Assembly: GCA_947683425.1 (NCBI GenBank)
Contig: CANTUQ010000160.1
Span: 947,501 to 1,011,500 of the forward strand
Reading direction: 5' to 3'
DNA length: 64,000 nt
Source of the DNA: Excoecaria cochinchinensis
Taxonomy: Eukaryota > Streptophyta > Magnoliopsida > Malpighiales > Euphorbiaceae
Position 1 is the stretch's first letter, and each line of letters begins with the position of its first letter. The position numbers and the translations under genes were made by a program. The notes beneath the pieces were generated by a model. The model searched no databases. It saw only the letters and a list, made by a program, of their open reading frames with translations, and had not been told where the DNA came from. Shown here in pieces: positions 1 to 10,436 of this stretch.

Positions 1-793
1 GCGCCCGCACTTGGGCGCACAAGGTGTGGCCACCCACTCGCGGGCAATCTCCTTCCTGTCCCTTTCCCACTTGCAAAACTCTAATTTTTGATAGATTTAG
101 GGATTGCCAAAATGGGTTTTCTTTTAGGTTTCAGGGGGTTTTGGGGGAAGAGTAATAAAAAGGGGCTTTTATCCTTTCTTCTTTTGAGAAGGAGAGGGAA
201 GATAAAGGAAAAATAAGTGTTTCTTTTACAGAAGCGGAATTTTTTTGGAGAAAAAGAGAGAGAGCTTGGGAGAGAAAGGGAGAATGGGAGGATTCTGGAA
301 AAAAAGAAAAGAAAAATTTCTTAGAAAAGACTAATCTTTGATTTCTTCTTTGATCCTGGAAGGGTTTGTTTTTTGGATTAACTTGAGGAAGAAAAATCGA
401 TTTCCTTAGCTTGGGTATTCCATCACACAAACGTAACAAAACCAAAAGATCATCTTCTTGTTTTATTTTCTTGAGTTTTTGTGTCGAAAACTTGTTTTTT
501 CTTTGATATTTTTGTGTTTATCATTACGAAAACTTGACAAGGGGGAACCACTCTCTAGTTTAGACTATAGAGGTTAGATGACCTTTCCCAATTTCTTGTA
601 AATTTGGTGGTGACTCCAAAATACATCAAAGGTGCCTAAAGGTTTTATGAGGCCAGATGAACTTCCCCAATGTTTTATTGGGTGGGGATACCAAAATGTC
701 TCATGTTGCCCAAGATCAAACGATGCGAACCAATCCCTCGAGCTCTAAAAGCGAGCCTAATTGGGGAACCTTTCCGGTTCGGCGCGCATCACA
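1..793 (+). mobile_element. 5' LTR (3' part) of outer Tat/Ogre element
   Basis: The window opens inside this LTR. A short GC-rich start (1-50) and an AT-rich, CT/GA-biased middle lead to an end of the form ggcgcgcatcaca at 781-793, directly before the primer site. The segment from about 540 resembles the end of the inner Ogre LTR at 27400-27597, including the 'attgggtggggataccaa' type block and the terminal ggcgcgc..tcaca. There is no coding potential; the longest minus-strand reading frame (131-445) is low-complexity. Confidence 0.85.
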
Positions 794-794
794 G

Positions 795-812
795 TGGGGA
801 CTCCACTAGGGA
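795..812 (+). promoter_or_regulatory. Primer-binding site, outer Tat/Ogre element
   Basis: TGGGGACTCCAC follows the LTR end by one base. The inner Ogre has TGGCGACTCCAC at the same place (27599). Ogre/Tat elements are known to use this tRNA-Arg-type primer site. One base differs from the usual TGGCGACTCC, consistent with age. Confidence 0.75.
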
Positions 813-1322
813 CTTGTTGACTTTGCTCTGAAAGTGTCTTGGTTAAAATGTATAATTGAGTTTTTAAAACTAAAATTCCATCTCTCTTCTAAAATTGCAT
901 TGCATCATTTTAGAGCCTTAGAATTATGCTAGTTTGGTCCCTTTTTTAACCCCGTTACATTCCTGAAGCATGACCCTACATTCACTCATTATAGGAAAGT
1001 GTCAAGGATAATCACCAGCCCAGGCCTCGTACCTTATGGTATATCAAATGGAGACCCAATCGCTCGTTATGAGCTAGACCCATTGGCAGGGACCATGCTT
1101 GGGTAGTCCTAAAGTAACATCACCTTGACCAAAGCTCATATAATGGCAATAGATACTTCCCCTAGGTGAGATGAACCATAATACAATGCTTGTCATGTGG
1201 GTCGTTATGTATTTAAAAAAATCAAACGAATTAAGTGGTCTTCCATCAAAGGCTTTCATGCCCCGATGGGGTCACCTTAATTCGATTAAAGTGCTTGAAT
1301 ACATAATGGCCAACACTTATAC
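813..1322 (+). other. Leader of outer Tat/Ogre element, first part
   Basis: Non-coding leader between primer site and gag. It resembles 27617-28130 of the inner Ogre over most of its length (blocks around 'gagccttag', 'tttggtccc', 'gtgtcaaggataatcaccagcc'). It stops at 1322, where a TGTAAC-starting LTR is inserted, and resumes at 16126. No reading frame here is credible. Confidence 0.8.
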
Positions 1323-2376
1323 TGTAACGACCCAAAAAAGGCCTAGTCGGAATTCGCGTGCTAAGTCAGAAATTAAGAGTATTTCGGTATTTATGCATGA
1401 AGAAATTGGGATATTAAGGATTTCATTGCAAAATTCATTAAATATATTAAGTGAAGCAATTATCTAGTGTGTATGTGGTGTGTGTTACCAAGGATGTAAA
1501 GTGTATTTAAGGAATTATATTGTGTGTGTTGTGTTTGGTGCCTTGGACATGAAAGTCAAAGTGGGAACCTTTGGTTCAATAGAATAGTGCCAAGTGGTTT
1601 AGTTGGTGAGAGCATTTTTAAGAAGTGAGTAAAGGAGAGAGGGAAACAAGGAAAAACCAGATTTGGGCTTCTTTCTCACGTTACCTTCTCCTCCTTCTTC
1701 ATCTTTCTTTCTTTCTTGCTCTCTCTTGCTTCTCTTGCTTTGCCTAACATGAACCTTAAGATTTGAGGTTGTATTTATGAGTTTTTGAGCTGGGTTTTGA
1801 AAGGTACGTGCTTGGATTTTCTTGGGATTGCTTTGGTTTCTGCTTCATCTTCTTCTTCTGTATTTTTGGTTTTAGTTAAGTAAATGCATGGCTTGACTTG
1901 AGTGTGTATTCGCTGGGTTAGTGCAAGATTCAGAGGAGAAAAGGAAGAGCAAAGGGAAAGAGAAAGTTGGATTTGTGATGGAATTGGATTAAAGCTTCAC
2001 TTTTGAGGTTTGGGAGTTTGTTTGCTCTATTTTCTCACTTTGGATTATGTGTGTTTTGTGTTTAAATTTCTGGAATTGTGAATGTGTTGTATGTGTTTAT
2101 GCATGTACTGAAATTGATTAGTGATAGAGGTAAAATGCTACTGTTATGATGATAATATGTATGTGATATTGAAGTGATTTGAGCTTGGCATTTTTGCATG
2201 AATAGAGTTAAGTTGAATGGTGTAATTATGTCTATAGATGATTTTGAGCATGTTAGATTGAATGTGTTTAGTAATTTGAAGAGTGTGAGCATGATGGGTT
2301 AAAGTGGTTTTGAGTTGGGAGTATAGTTTGCATGTAAACAAGGGTGATTTTCTACAAAAATCTGGGTTCTGGGCGG

Positions 2377-2643
2377 TTTACACAGCGGTAAGGTAGGGCT
2401 TACCGCCATATAATCCTATTGTGTCTTTGTGATTTTTGGCTTCCCGTCATCTTACATGGCGGTAAGAGAGTTCCATACCGCCATGTAATATGTTGCACAA
2501 CGGTAAGGAGAGTGCATACCGCCGTGTAACTTTCCTCTGTTCTCTTGTTTGTTGATCCTTCTACACGCCGGTTAGGGCTTTCTCTATACCACCGTGTGGG
2601 TTATCTTACACGGCTGTAAGGCATCCCCATACCACCGTATAAC
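2377..2643 (+). repeat. ACACGGCGGTA inverted-repeat cassette, copy 1
   Basis: Five consecutive imperfect hairpins of the form ACACGGCGGTAAGG - short loop - TACCGCCGTGTAA, at about 2377-2413, 2452-2490, 2492-2530, 2561-2600 and 2605-2643. Stems are about 10-13 bp and partly eroded. The GC-rich stems stand out in an AT-rich LTR. The partner copy is at 14766-15032. Confidence 0.85.
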
Positions 2644-2963
2644 CCTCTCCTATCCTTGAAATTCGGTTTTTAAATTGGTTTTTGATTTTGGGGGATTTGT
2701 ATACTGCCTTATAAACCATGTTTTTCTTGAAATTCATCTTAAAAATCCTTTGCATCGTTTCTTACTCTTGCATGGGTCAAGTTTTGTTTTTCATTATTAA
2801 TAATAGTGCCCTGGAATTGTGTAATGCTTATGCTATGTTAGTGTTTGATTTTGATTCTAGCATGTTTGATGAGTGATTATTGCTCCGCTAGTGTTTGACT
2901 TAGTTTTCGTATATTTGTCCAATGTTGGGTTTCGTGTGTGTGAGTTAGCTTGAAGTGTCATGT

Positions 2964-3157
2964 TAGTGGATAAATAAGCATGCTTATAAAGGGTTAGTGA
3001 GAGTAGCTGTAGTGTTGGCCCCATTATAGGTCAAGTGATTCCGGTTGACCTCCATTATGGTCTTAATATAAATGTTTTGAGACTCCGGTCTCCCTTGCTA
3101 CCTTCGGGTATAAATATTTTGAGGCTTCGATCTCCCTGTAGTGTTTCGTATCCACCA
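2964..3157 (+). other. Structured LTR hairpin module, gag-only element 5' LTR
   Basis: Closed by arms TAGTGGATA (2964-2972) and TATCCACCA (3149-3157). Inside are palindrome ATAAGCATGCTTAT (2974-2987), GACC..GGTC (3047-3062), GAGAC-TCCG-GTCTC (3079-3092) and TACC-TTCG-GGTA (3099-3110). The last has the C(UUCG)G form, known as an unusually stable RNA tetraloop. The matching CTAAGC hairpin is at 3379-3396. Function unknown. Confidence 0.6.
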
Positions 3158-3746
3158 CCAGTGAAGTTCAGGCTATAGTTTGAATTGTTATGAATATTGT
3201 GTGATTCCAGTTAATGTGTTTTGCTTTGTGCGTATTGTTATTGAGCTCTGCTTTCTTTTAGTTATTATTGACTTATATATCTCTGTTTCTTCTACTTAGT
3301 GAATTCAGTGTGATGCTTATATTTATGTGTTATTGCATGATATTTTGTATAGTGTTCTATTATCTTTGCTCCTCCCCACTAAGCATTATCGTTTAGCACG
3401 AGCTCTTTTCCCGTGTAGGTGGCAGGTTTGTTCGGTTCGTTGCGTATCTATAGTTTGGCAATATAAGAGTAGAGTTATTTATTTTTGTCTCCTCCTGTAT
3501 TTCTTTTTGTATATGTATTATTTTTATTAGTGGCTTGTGTAATTTTTGTAAAGAATCATTATGTAATTCTGAATGATGTATATATATGATATATTTAATA
3601 TATTGTAATGTCGTGTTAAGATCTTTAGTTTATGAGTATTACTGTTATTGTACGCTTCCGCTATAATATGTATGTGTGTCTCTGAGTGAGCGTGTGGTAG
3701 CGCACCGGCGTCCTTCCAACAGGGGCGTCGAGGGCGTTACAAGTTT

Positions 3747-3758
3747 TGGTATTAAAGC
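3747..3758 (+). promoter_or_regulatory. Primer-binding site (initiator-Met type, degenerate)
   Basis: TGGTATTAAAGC five bases after the 5' LTR. The usual initiator-Met primer site is TGGTATCAGAGC; two transitions separate them. The sequence after it (gccggtttaggcga) matches the position after the primer site in the other Tekay-like elements here. Confidence 0.75.
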
Positions 3759-3871
3759 GCCGGTTTAGGCGATTCTGGTTGTCTTTGATTGTTAAGTGTC
3801 GAGTCTTTGCATGCGAGTCGGTTTTGTGTCGTGGCCTAATGTAGATGTGTCTTGTCTTGTGTAGTGTCTAA

Positions 3872-5056
3872 ATGGAGTCTGATCTAAGTGAGAACGTGGG
3901 TGAGATAACGGGCAGTGTGAATACGGTTAGAGTTGAGGAGTATGCTTCGCAGTATCAGCGTGATGAGCGTTATGGCATGCCTGGTATGGGATTTGAAAAT
4001 TCGGCCTTGGTGCAAGGTTCGCTTTAGTTAGTGAGTAAGTTGATGCCTCCAAAGGCTCCTATGGAGTTATTGTGAAAGAGAGGAGCCAAACATTTTCATG
4101 GGACTGTGTTGGACCAATCTGGTGTGGCCGAGTTCTAGATTGAGAGAACGAATCCGATTTTGCAAGAGATTAACTGTCCCACAAATCAGAGGGTATCTTG
4201 TGCAGTGTCGCTACTTCAAGGGTCAGTGTATGATTGGTGGAAGCTTGTGCTTCGCAACCCTCAACGACCAGCTGAGTTCACATGGGAGTTCTTTAAGCTA
4301 GAGTTTAAACAGAAGTATGTGATGAAAGCATACCGTGAAGCTAAGTGGAAAGAGTTCATCAGTTTGAAACAGAGGGGTATGATAGTAAGTGAGTACGAGA
4401 AGGAGTTTAGCGAGTTAAGCAAATATGTACCGGAATTGCTTTTGACTGAGGAGTTTAAGTGTCAGCATTTCCAGGATGGGTTGAGGGAAGTGATTCGAGG
4501 TCCCTTATCGGTGATGGCGGTTATGCAATTGATTGGGTATTATCAGCTAGTGGCAGCAACAATCAAGTTAGAGGAATCTGAGTTGATCAAGCAGAAGATT
4601 GAGCATAAGAGGAAAGCACCGGATAGCGGACTTGGGAGTGATAAGAAGTCAAGAGGTGTTCCAAGTGGCCAAGGAGCTAAGGGATCGATTTCAGTACGCT
4701 CAGAAGTTGGAAGTATAGCACCACCCTCTAGTAGGGGAAGTGTGATTCTAGAGTGCGAGCATTATCAGAAGCGCCATTGGGGCGAGTGCAGAAGGATCTC
4801 TGAAGCATGCTTCAGATGTGGAAGCAAAGATCATATGGTGGCAAGTTGTCCGGACCAAAGAGACCTTTAGGATCAACCCGAGAGTAGAGGGAGTGGACAA
4901 AGATCGAGAGGAAATCGAAGTGGAAGAGGCAGTGGACGACCTTCAAAGGCGCCATCGGAGACAGTGCAAAAGTCGCCAACTGAAGAAGTGTATGTGCGTC
5001 CGCGAGTGTATGCAATGCTTAGAGAGAATACGGCTGATCGAGCAGGGCTATCCAGT
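3872..5056 (+). pseudogene. gag polyprotein (Tekay-like), with stops
   Basis: Gag is the capsid and nucleocapsid precursor of gypsy retrotransposons. The frame opens with MESDLSENVGE at 3872 and continues in one frame to about 5056 with in-frame stops at 4025 (TAG), 4073 (TGA), 4136 (TAG) and 4868 (TAG). Each fits a C-to-T or G-to-A change of a Gln, Arg or Trp codon. The capsid part shows the family's YDWWKL stretch and the YEKEFSELSKYVPELL block. A zinc knuckle CFRCGSKDHMVASC (CX2CX4HX4C) lies at about 4808-4849. A basic RG-rich tail follows. After about 5056 the sequence jumps directly to the tail just before the 3' LTR, so protease, RT, RNase H and integrase are absent. The same start is found at 40097 and, mutated, at 9013 (- strand). 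Confidence 0.88.
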
Positions 5057-5127
5057 AAGTTGTGTTATTAGCTTTTGTTTTGTTCGATTGTTTTTGGGTT
5101 ATTTGGATTTATGGATAGCGGGGAAAT

Positions 5128-5160
5128 TTTGAGGACGAAATTTCTTTAAGCGGGAGTTAT
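5128..5160 (+). promoter_or_regulatory. Polypurine tract region, gag-only element
   Basis: The gaggacgaaatttctttaag stretch followed by cgggagttat sits immediately before the 3' LTR. The gaggacgaaat-tctt-taag-gga pattern recurs before the 3' LTRs at 40702 and, on the minus strand, at 8835 and 19059. It is the plus-strand priming site in this lineage. Confidence 0.7.
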
Positions 5161-6089
5161 TGTAATGACCCAAAAAGGGCCTAGTCGGAATTCGCGTGCT
5201 AAGTCAGAAATTAAGAGTATTTCGTTATTTGTGCATGAAGAAATTGGGATATTAAGGATTTAATTGCAAAATTAATTAAATATGTTAAGTGAAGCAATTA
5301 TCTAGTGTGTATGTGGTGTGTGGTACCAAGGATGTAAAGTGTATTTAAGGAATTATATTGTGTGTTGTGTTTGGTGCCTTGCACATGAAAGTCAAAGTGG
5401 GAACCTTTGGTTCAATAGGATAGTGCCGAGTGATTTAGTTGGTGAGAGCATTTTGATGAAGTGAGTGAAGGAGAGAGGGAAACAAGGAAAAATCAGATTT
5501 GGGCTTCTTTCTCACGTTACCTTCTCCTCCTTCTTCATCTTTCTTTCTTTCTTGCTCTCTCTTGCTTCTCCTGCTTTGCCTAATGTGAACCTTGAGATTT
5601 GAGGTTGGATTTCTAAGTTTTTGAGCTGGGTTTTGAAAGGTAAGTGTTTGGATTTTCTTGGGATTGCTTTGGTTTCTTCTTCATCTTCTTCTTTTGTATT
5701 TTTGGTTTTGGTTAAGTAAATTCATGGCTTGACTTGAGTGTGTATTGGCTGGGTTTGTACAAGATTCGGAGGAGAAAAAGAAGAGCAAAGGGAAAGAGAA
5801 AGTTGGATTTGTGAAGGAATTGGATTGAAGCTTCACTTTTGAGGTTTGGAGTTTGTTTGCTCTATTTTCTCACTTTGGATTATGTGTGTTTTGAGTTTAA
5901 ATTTCTGGAATTGTGAATGTGTTGTATGCGTTTATGCATGTACTGAAATTGATTAGTGATAGAGGTAAAATGCTAGTGTTATGATGATAATATGTATGTG
6001 ATATTGAAGTGATTTGAGCTTGGCATTTTTGCATGCATTGAGTTAAGTTGAATGGTGTAATTATGTATATAGATGATTTTGAGCATGTT
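5161..6089 (+). mobile_element. 3' LTR of gag-only element, first part
   Basis: Starts TGTAATGACC and follows 1323-2250 closely, including the CT-rich tract and a better donor-like AAAG|GTAAGT at 5640. It is cut after ATGTT (6085-6089), which is duplicated at 14639-14643 beyond the inserted element. Confidence 0.88.
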
Positions 6090-6724
6090 TGTGACACCCC
6101 GTTACCCCCATTGGAAGCATGCCGGAGCGCCACGCGCACAAATACATTTACATACTCAAGCATGCTAGAAACAATTACATATAACTATAAAGATATCAAA
6201 TCCTTATATAAATAATCATATAGTTTTACAAAAAGGGATTTGTAAACATTCAATACATGTACAAAATCATCCTTTACAAAATTTCATTTTCCAAAATCAG
6301 TTCCCATGTAAAAAAATACAGCGGAAAATAAAATAACTCCAACTAAAGACTTCTAGTGGCCGACCTGTAGATGTCTGACTCCGAAAAGAACCTGCCACCT
6401 ATACGGGAAAAGTGCGTGTGCTAAGCGATAACGCTTAGTGGGGAGGAACAACACAAGCATGTACATATGATTGCAATAAACATATATATAAGCTTAATAA
6501 TAACAAAAGCATAAAAACATATACTACTCATGCATATAACAATTGTTCATCATACTCAAGTATATCGGAAAAATAACCATTCATATTCGAATACAAGTAT
6601 TACATTTCATCATGTCATAACGCATATACATATACATGTGACATATATTCATTCCATATAAATAACGGCTGCATAAATTAAACTCATATAATAACATCAA
6701 GTAATAGCCTGATTACTCGCTAAC

Positions 6725-6967
6725 TAGTGGATACGGGTACTAATGATACTGATAGGACATAGTATTCCAAGCAAATGGAGACATGAGTCTCAAAACATTT
6801 TTATAATCATTTATACCCGAAGGTATACCGGAGACCGAGGCCTCATACATCTTATATGACCCAAACGGGGCCCGAATCAAAGATCCAAACGGGGCCCGCA
6901 TGAAACAATTAAAATACAGCAACTGCACACATACCCTGACCCTTGATAAGCGCTTATATATCCACTA
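6725..6967 (-). other. Structured LTR hairpin module, LARD-like 3' LTR
   Basis: Arms TAGTGGATA (6725-6733) and TATCCACTA (6959-6967). Inside: GAGAC-ATGA-GTCTC (6778-6791), TATACC-CGAA-GGTATA (6812-6827), two GACCC-AAACG-GGGCC-like units (6858-6900) and palindrome ATAAGCGCTTAT (6946-6957). The CTAAGCG hairpin is at 6421-6438. Confidence 0.6.
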
Positions 6968-7572
6968 ACTATGACTACCAGGCTCAAATAACAACTCAAT
7001 CATGATCTAAAATAATTATCATATATATGAGGATAAATCAAGTATAATCATGTTATTTTATGAATACATGTATGTTGGTCAAACTCAGAAACATATACAT
7101 CATATATAAGTCTCAATATAAACATATAACTCACGATTAAATAATGCAGGTACATATAAATTATATGCATTTAAATCATATACGATCTTATTAATCATGT
7201 TCACGTATCTCATAATTAAAGCTCATCAAAATATAATACAAGTTTAACCCATGTATGTATAAATCATAAATATTTAAATCATATATAATAATACTCATGT
7301 ATATATATATATAACTCATCATGCTTGAGATATTATAGCTCATACACATATTTGTCATTCAATTTTCTATCCTTCACATAATTATATATTGTTACTTTAT
7401 TAGTTAAATTACCAATCTTAATCATACTCATAAGTTTTCCCAATGATAACTACTTTTATAATCATTTAATAACCTTAATCATGCATAATATGTTGAGGGG
7501 AAAGGTAGGGGATTGATCCATGCCAACCATGGGCTCAAAAATGAAGAATAAAAGGCTTCATATGTGTTGTTC

Positions 7573-7608
7573 TGTTGCGAGGTCGCGACTCTGTCGCGCT
7601 CGCGACAG
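7573..7608 (-). repeat. GTCGCGA palindrome cassette, short copy
   Basis: Two units built from GTCGCGA and TCGCGAC, including TGTCGCGCTCGCGACA, in AT-rich LTR sequence. The other LTR of the same element has an eroded version at 13395-13432. Confidence 0.7.
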
Positions 7609-8834
7609 TAGCTCACCTCAGGAACCCTTCGAGACTAGTTTTCACTCTAGACTTACATCGCAAAAACCGACCTCTAGAACTCATTCTTAGGCAAAATGGT
7701 CTTCTTAATAATTGTTCCCCTACGTCTTGTCTTTCAAATGGAGCAAGTTTCAGGTAAATTAGATTCCTAAATTAAGAGATATATATTAAACACTAAAGTC
7801 TGTTCAAATGAATCCAGCTAGACAGAGACACGTCCGGTTTTTGCCATTTTGAAGCCTCTTAATGAAAGAATTAAATTATAGTCTCTCCTATACTTTTAAA
7901 GATACATTAGTGTTGGTTTAAATGGCGCAACAAACACTCAAATTGGAGTTTGCAAACTCTAGATATGATCAAAACAATATACAGAGGTCTGGTAAGATAT
8001 AAACAGAATTCTCGCTAAACTAGGGTATATACACAAATTATAAGCTCAATAATCATTCAATCAGCAATTTCAACACAAGTCAATTAAATATCTCAATTAT
8101 ATCATCTATCAATATGCATAAGAACAAAGCTATTTTACTCATGCAATTTCATATACCATAAATACACAAATAATATTAACATTTAACTCAAAAACAGGAT
8201 CCAAAATGAGATGGGCAAAACACTCCAAATAAACTCCCAAACCTGATGCCAAAACTCCTTCTACTTCAAAATCTAATCTTTTCTTTCCCTTTGTTCTTCT
8301 TTCTCTCTTCAATCACTTGCATAAAATAACCAAATACAACCCATATCAACCCAGAAGAAGATGAAGATGAAGAATCCAAAAAACTTTCAGCTACTTACCT
8401 CTTGGAACCCTTCAAAACTTAAAACCCTAGCTCAAGGAATGGAGGATTACACATGCAAGCTTGAGAACAAAAAATGGAGGAGGGAAAGAGCAAGGAAACG
8501 TGAGAGAGAGTAGGGGAGAGGAGAAAAATCTAGTAGCTTCTAAGAGAAGCTAAAATTTATGCCTTCTTCTCTCCCCAACATGCACACACTCACTTATCCA
8601 CATGGCACTCATGCATTGGACCCTCAATTCCACTAACTACACTTTTACTATCTGCTCCTTGCACAACTCTTTAAGTCCTTACAAATTACCAATTGGTCAC
8701 TAAAAGAAAATTCTGTCATTTAATACTTTTAATCCTTTGTAATTAAGTCCTCATTTCCTTGTAAAATTACTCAAGTGCCCTTAATAAATCCAATTAACAT
8801 GAAATTTCTACTAGGCCATATTTGGGATGTGACA

Positions 8835-8872
8835 ACTCTCTCCTCCTTAAGAAATTTCGTCCTTAAAATTTT
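8835..8872 (-). promoter_or_regulatory. Polypurine tract region, LARD-like element
   Basis: On the minus strand the sequence reads gaggacgaaatttcttaagg-like purine-rich sequence ending against the 3' LTR at 8834, the same pattern as at 5128 and 40672. Confidence 0.65.
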
Positions 8873-9013
8873 TTCGCTAATCACAATTGCTGAATTACCA
8901 GGAGTAATATCAGAACTTTCAACTGAAGGATGGCCCAAAACAGGTTGCTCAACTCTAATCCGATTCACACCACCCTTCGCCTCGCCCACATTCTCACTCA
9001 GATGAGACTCTAT
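8835..9013 (-). pseudogene. gag N-terminal remnant joined to element tail
   Basis: Read on the minus strand, the frame should open at 9013 with the shared gag start, but the start codon is ATA instead of ATG (next codons E-S-H-L-S-E-N-V-G-E). About 45 codons later it runs straight into the tail and polypurine tract (ILRTKFLKEE..). Capsid, zinc knuckle and all of pol are deleted. Compare 3872 and 40097, which have the same leader and start with ATG. Confidence 0.75.
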
Positions 9014-9120
9014 CTAGACACTACACAAAATAACATCTACATTAGGCCACGACTCTAGACAGACTCTCATGTAAAGACTCTATACTCAAATAATCACATA
9101 GGACCAGAACCGACTAAACC

Positions 9121-9135
9121 GGTGCTCTAATACCA
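9121..9135 (-). promoter_or_regulatory. Primer-binding site (initiator-Met type)
   Basis: On the minus strand TGGTATTAGAGCACC, one change from TGGTATCAGAGC, three bases from the LTR edge at 9139. Confidence 0.75.
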
Positions 9136-9138
9136 AGC

Positions 9139-10436
9139 TATGACACCCCATTACCCCCGTTGGAAGGATGCCGGAGCGCCACGCGCACAAATACATTTAC
9201 ATACTCAAGAATGCTAGAAACAATTACATATAACTATAAAGATATCAAATCCTTATATAAATAAACATATAGTTTTACAAAAAGGGATTTGTAAACATTA
9301 AATACATGTACAAAATCATCCTTTACAAAATTTCATTTTCCAAAATTAGTTCCCATGTACAAAAATACAGCGGAAGACAAAATAACTCAAACTAAAGACT
9401 TCTAGTGGCCGACCTGCAGATGTCTGACTCCGAAAAGAACCTGCCACCTACACGGGAAAAGAGCGCGTGCTAAGCGATAACGCTTAGTGGGGAGGAACAA
9501 CACATGCATGTACATATGATTGCAATAAACATATATATAAGCTTAATAATAACAAAAGCATAAAAACATATACTACTCATGCATATAACAATTGTTCATC
9601 ATACTCAAGTATATCGGAAAAATAACCATTCATATTCGAATACAAGTATTACATTTCATCATGTCATAACGCATATACATATACATGTGACATATATTCA
9701 TTCCATATAAATAACGGCTGCATAAATTAAACTCATATAATAACATCAAGTAATAGCCTGATTACTCGCTAACTAGTGGATACGGGTACTAATGATACTG
9801 ATAGGACATAGTATCCCAAGCAAATGGAGACATGAGTCTCAAAACATTTTTATAATCATTTATACCCGAAGGTATACCGGAGACCAAGGCCTCATACATC
9901 TTATATGACCCAAACGGGGCCCGAATCAAAGACCCAAACGGGGCCCGCATGAAACAATTAAAATACAGCAACTGTACACACACCATGACCCTTGATAAGC
10001 GCTTATCTATCCACTAACTATGACTACCAGGCTCAAATAACAACTCAATCATGATCTAAAATAATTATCATATATATGAGGATAAATCAAGTATAATCAT
10101 GTTATTTTATGAATACATGTATGTTGGTCAAACTCAGAAACATATACATCATATATAAGTCTCAATATGAACATATAACTCACGATTAAATAATGCAGGT
10201 ACATATAAATTATATGCATTTAAATCATATACAATCTTATTAATCATGTTCACGTATCTCATAATTAAAGCTCATCAAAATATAATACAAGTTTAACCCA
10301 TGTATGTATAAATCATAAATATTTAAATCATATATAATAATACTCATGTATATATATATATAACTCATCATGCTTGAGATATTATAACTCATACACGTAT
10401 TTGTCATTCAATTTGCTATCCTTCACATAATTATAT
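9139..10436 (-). mobile_element. 5' LTR of LARD-like element, outer part
   Basis: Near-identical to 6090-7383, including the CTAAGCG hairpin (9470-9487). Interrupted after TATAT (10432-10436) by a solo LTR and continued at 13212. Confidence 0.87.
9774..10016 (-). other. Structured LTR hairpin module, LARD-like 5' LTR
   Basis: Arms TAGTGGATA (9774-9782) and TATCCACTA (10008-10016), with the same internal hairpins as 6725-6967. The CTAAGCG hairpin is at 9470-9487. Confidence 0.6.

Larger units (their letters stand above)
1323..3741 (+). mobile_element. 5' LTR of gag-only element
   Basis: Seen in order: a TTCAATAG..GCCAAGTGG promoter-like block (1576-1597), a CT-rich tract (1670-1740), a donor-like AAG|GTACGT at 1804, an ACACGGCGGTA hairpin cassette (2377-2643), the structured hairpin module (2964-3157), a CTAAGC hairpin (3379-3396) and an acceptor-like ttttcccgtgtag|gt (AG at 3417-3418). 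It ends ..GGGCGTTACA. No gene is present; the reading frames at 1171-1467 and 3327-3530 are chance. Confidence 0.85.
6090..8834 (-). mobile_element. 3' LTR of LARD-like element
   Basis: Bounded by TGTGACACCCCG and GGGATGTGACA. Read on the minus strand it carries a CCAAT..GCCATGTGG block (about 8620-8590), a donor-like gag|GTAAGT near 8400, a small GTCGCGA palindrome cassette (7573-7608), the hairpin module (6967-6725), a CTAAGCG hairpin (6421-6438) and an acceptor-like cccgtgtag|gt. AT-rich sequence 6980-7480 shows no gene. Confidence 0.85.

Noticed and set aside
2377..2643. tRNA-like or miRNA precursor genes in the hairpin cassettes
   Set aside because: Stems are short (10-13 bp) and repeated; there is no tRNA A/B box pattern or long miRNA-type fold-back. 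They fit LTR repeats.
6090..6092. Alternative LTR start TGACACC at 6092
   Set aside because: Start at 6090 gives a perfect 5-bp TSD (ATGTT), while 6092 gives none; the partner LTR has a C-to-T change at this place.
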